From the NCBI GenBank assembly GCA_023259235.1, contig JAHFQQ010000177.1, positions 1-7,445 on the forward strand: DNA of 7,445 nucleotides. Reading direction: 5' to 3'. Both the position numbers and the translations under genes were made by a program. Source of the stretch: Polaromonas sp. GTDB lineage: Bacteria; Pseudomonadota; Gammaproteobacteria; Burkholderiales; Burkholderiaceae_C. The notes below the pieces were generated by a model. The model was given only the letters and a program-made list of their open reading frames with translations. It searched no databases and was not told the origin of the DNA. Numbering within the stretch: position 1 is the stretch's first letter; each line of letters opens with the position of its first letter. This document shows, piece after piece, positions 6,182 through 7,445 of this stretch.

Positions 6182-6219
6182 GGCTACCTCCCTTGAGATG
6201 ATCGAGCATTCCCCGGCGC

Positions 6220-6306
6220 AGGTCCAAACCTTTCACTCATCAACGACAAGTCATCACACGGTGACATCTACAAATCAATTCCAATACGACGGCTTCCTGG
6301 GTCTGA
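6220..6306 (-). ncRNA. expected position of the IS1111-type guide RNA (bridge/seek RNA)
   Basis: This 87-bp end lies downstream of the transposase stop and runs through the inverted repeat. In the IS1111 group the noncoding RNA that pairs with target and donor DNA is encoded in this end. I see short possible stems (GTCA/TGAC near 6250-6267, AGGT/ACCT at 6220-6231) but no diagnostic fold, so the call is by position only. Confidence 0.3.
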
Positions 6307-7323
6307 TCACGCAGGCCGCTTGAACGCCTCGCCTTGCTGTAGCATGGCCCAGCACATGCGGGCGTTCTTGGCCGCGATGGCCACTACCGCTTTCCAGTAA
6401 CCCCGGCGCTCCTGCACGCTGATCGCCCAGCGGCTCACCGGATCGGTCTTGTTCTTTGCCGCTGATAGCACCGCCTTGCCACCCATGATCAACAGGGTGC
6501 GCAAGTATGGGTCACCGGCCTTGGTGATGCGCCCCAGGCGCTGCTTGCCGCCCGAGCTGTATTGGCCGGGCACCAAGCCCAGCCAGGCGCAGAACTGGCG
6601 ACCGCAGGTGAAGTCGTGGCCTTTGCCGACGGTGGCCACAATGGCGCTGGCGGTGGTCGGGCCTATGCCGCTGAGTTGCATGAGTTGCCTGGACCGGGCA
6701 TCTTCATTGGCTGCCTGTGCGATGTACTTGTCGTACTGGTTGATGCGCTCATCCAGGCGAGTGAGTTCGCTCAGGGCGTCACCAACGACTGTATTGCACC
6801 AGCCCGGCATGTCTTCCAGGTGTTTGTGGGCTTCGCGGCGCACGGTGGCGGCTTTCAGGGGCAGCACGATGCCCAGCTCGGACAGCAGGCCACGAATGCG
6901 GTTGATCAGCGCGGTGCGCTGCTCCACGTAACCCTGGCGGGCGCGGTGCACGAACAGGCGGGACTGCTGTTCGATACTCTTGACGGGTACGAAGCGCATG
7001 TTGGGTCGGGTCACCGCTTCTGCGATGGCGGCGGCATCCGCCGCATCGTTCTTGCCGCGTTTGCCGCTCATGCGATAAGGCGCAACGAACTTGGGCGCCA
7101 TCATGCGCACGGTGTGACCAAACTTGGCAAACTCGCGGCACCAGTGGTGGGCACCGGAACACGCCTCCATGCCGATGAGGCAGGGTGGCAGGTTGGCAAT
7201 GAGCTCCAGAAGTTTGGCACGGGGCACCTCCGGGCGCACCAGAGCTGGTTTGCCTGTTTCATCGACGCCGTGCACCGCAAAGACGTTCTTGGCGACATCA
7301 ATTCCTACGGTTACGATAGCCAT
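6307..7323 (-). CDS. IS110 family transposase (IS1111-type DEDD recombinase)
   Basis: This 338-residue transposase appears intact. The N-terminal RuvC-like DEDD domain shows Asp9 in GIDVAKN, Glu53 in GMEACSG, and Asp93/Asp96 in KNDAADAAAI. The C-terminal Tnp_20 domain shows SGIGPTTASAIVATVG (helix-hairpin-helix-like) and PGQYSSGGKQRLGRITKAGD, with the family's catalytic serine at 256 or 257. The enzyme excises and inserts the element through an RNA-guided recombination reaction, without classic DDE chemistry. ATG 7323 is chosen because AGAGGGGA lies 5-12 nt upstream and the family starts just before this strand; an upstream ATG at 7368 lies in or beyond the inverted repeat. No frameshift or missing motif is seen, so the element may be active. 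Confidence 0.93.
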   Translation of the reverse strand: MAIVTVGIDVAKNVFAVHGVDETGKPALVRPEVPRAKLLELIANLPPCLIGMEACSGAHHWCREFAKFGHTVRMMAPKFVAPYRMSGKRGKNDAADAAAIAEAVTRPNMRFVPVKSIEQQSRLFVHRARQGYVEQRTALINRIRGLLSELGIVLPLKAATVRREAHKHLEDMPGWCNTVVGDALSELTRLDERINQYDKYIAQAANEDARSRQLMQLSGIGPTTASAIVATVGKGHDFTCGRQFCAWLGLVPGQYSSGGKQRLGRITKAGDPYLRTLLIMGGKAVLSAAKNKTDPVSRWAISVQERRGYWKAVVAIAAKNARMCWAMLQQGEAFKRPA

Positions 7324-7362
7324 GATTTCCCCTCTCAAGTGAGTTGATGAAAAGTTTGACCT

Positions 7363-7445
7363 CTCCATCGTGGCACATTGATGCCGTAAACCGCAACTCG
7401 AAAGACGCGCGGCTCGCTTGGGACGGGGAAGTCCCTTTCATTCGT
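7363..7445. other. IS flank: second copy of the 12-bp repeat and a GGGGAA-loop hairpin
   Basis: Beyond the IS inverted repeat the sequence has GAAAGACGCGCG (7400-7411) and a perfect 5-bp hairpin GGGAC/GTCCC (7420-7424 and 7431-7435) with loop GGGGAA. The same loop, in a related stem, occurs inverted at 5929-5950 beside the RT. On the reverse strand a frame is open from 7445 to a stop at 7336-7334, without a recognisable product. No upp sequence is visible here. Confidence 0.5.

Larger units (their letters stand above)
5914..6219 (-). ncRNA. structured noncoding region upstream of the RT; candidate retron msr-msd (unproven)
   Basis: About 306 bp between the RT start and the insertion sequence hold no convincing gene on either strand but many hairpins: 5929-5950 (8-bp stem with one A-C mismatch, loop GGGGAA), 5965-5996 (two 6-bp stems separated by an internal loop, 3-nt loop), 6000-6039 (CAGA and TTCAC stems, imperfect), a GCTGC/GCAGC stem at about 6100-6117, 6166-6181 (perfect 6-bp stem closed by GAAA on the reverse strand), and a long-range stem GCGCCG/CGGCGC (6133-6138 with 6214-6219) continued by three G-C pairs. 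Retron RNA genes lie directly upstream of the RT, so this is where msr-msd is expected. I could not identify a sure a1/a2 pair or the branching G, so the boundaries are those of the region, not of a transcript. Confidence 0.35.
6220..7362 (-). mobile_element. IS110-superfamily insertion sequence, IS1111-type
   Basis: The element carries one transposase gene and is bracketed by related, imperfect inverted repeats: on the reverse strand 6244-6220 and on the forward strand 7343-7362, both reading GTTGATGA, then AAAG, TTTG and ACCT with small gaps. Subterminal rather than terminal inverted repeats are a mark of the IS1111 group. The real tips should lie a few bases outside these repeats and cannot be fixed from one copy. 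The size, about 1.15-1.2 kb, fits. IS1111-group elements carry a short guide RNA 3' of the transposase; the 6220-6306 end has the right place and size for it. Confidence 0.7.

Noticed and set aside
5056..6219. Group II intron
   Set aside because: The RT ends at the insertion junction with no room for intron domains V/VI after it, lacks a maturase/endonuclease part, and carries NAxxH. The GAAA hairpin at 6166-6181 is too short to be domain V.
6039..6247. GTCGTTG (6039-6045) and CAACGAC (6241-6247) as the retron a1/a2 pair enclosing 209 nt
   Set aside because: The right arm falls inside the IS1111-type element, next to its inverted repeat, so it cannot belong to the original retron RNA unless the IS boundary is wrong; 7 bp is also within chance.

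Overview
The window looks like a chromosomal segment of a high-GC betaproteobacterium, most likely Burkholderiales/Comamonadaceae. This rests on the flavour of the recognisable proteins (exonuclease I tail, TrhO, PHB-depolymerase-family esterase, DUF1499 protein, PanE-type reductase, EVE protein) and on a 48-bp dispersed repeat of a kind I associate with that family. The taxonomic call is inference; no rRNA or tRNA gene is present to anchor it.

Positions 1-4665 are ordinary housekeeping DNA. In order: the 3' end of the exonuclease I gene (sbcB, +); trhO (-), overlapping it tail to tail by 4 nt; a divergently transcribed alpha/beta-hydrolase of the PHB-depolymerase type (+); a DUF1499 membrane protein (-) that meets the esterase tail to tail across a dispersed repeat and carries a perfect 23-bp palindrome in its reading frame; a panE-like ketopantoate reductase (+); and an EVE-domain protein (-). 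These genes form no obvious shared pathway. They alternate in strand and are mostly single-gene units.

Positions 4826-7445 are an accessory block. A 3' remnant of upp (uracil phosphoribosyltransferase, -) is cut off at about 5060. Exactly there ends a reverse transcriptase gene (-) with retron-type signatures (NAxxH, YVDD, and a VATKLIVN segment in the place of the retron VTG motif). The RT gene and the roughly 300 bp upstream of it are visibly lower in GC and different in codon use from the flanks. Those 300 bp hold no convincing gene but several good hairpins, so they are the candidate location of a retron msr-msd RNA. Next comes an IS110-superfamily, IS1111-type insertion sequence (transposase 6307-7323), bracketed by subterminal inverted repeats and with a short 3' noncoding end where a guide (bridge/seek) RNA would be expected. 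The IS lies upstream of the RT, and motifs resembling those beside the RT recur just beyond it (a 12-bp direct repeat and a GGGGAA-loop hairpin). This suggests that the IS landed inside or next to the retron control/RNA region.

The most interesting unit is therefore a retron-like RT locus inserted in upp and then hit by an IS1111-type element. The RT start is uncertain: its frame is closed upstream by two stop codons, and another frame upstream reads like a lost N-terminus. The retron may be decayed. No effector gene is visible inside the window; one could lie beyond 7445 or be absent.
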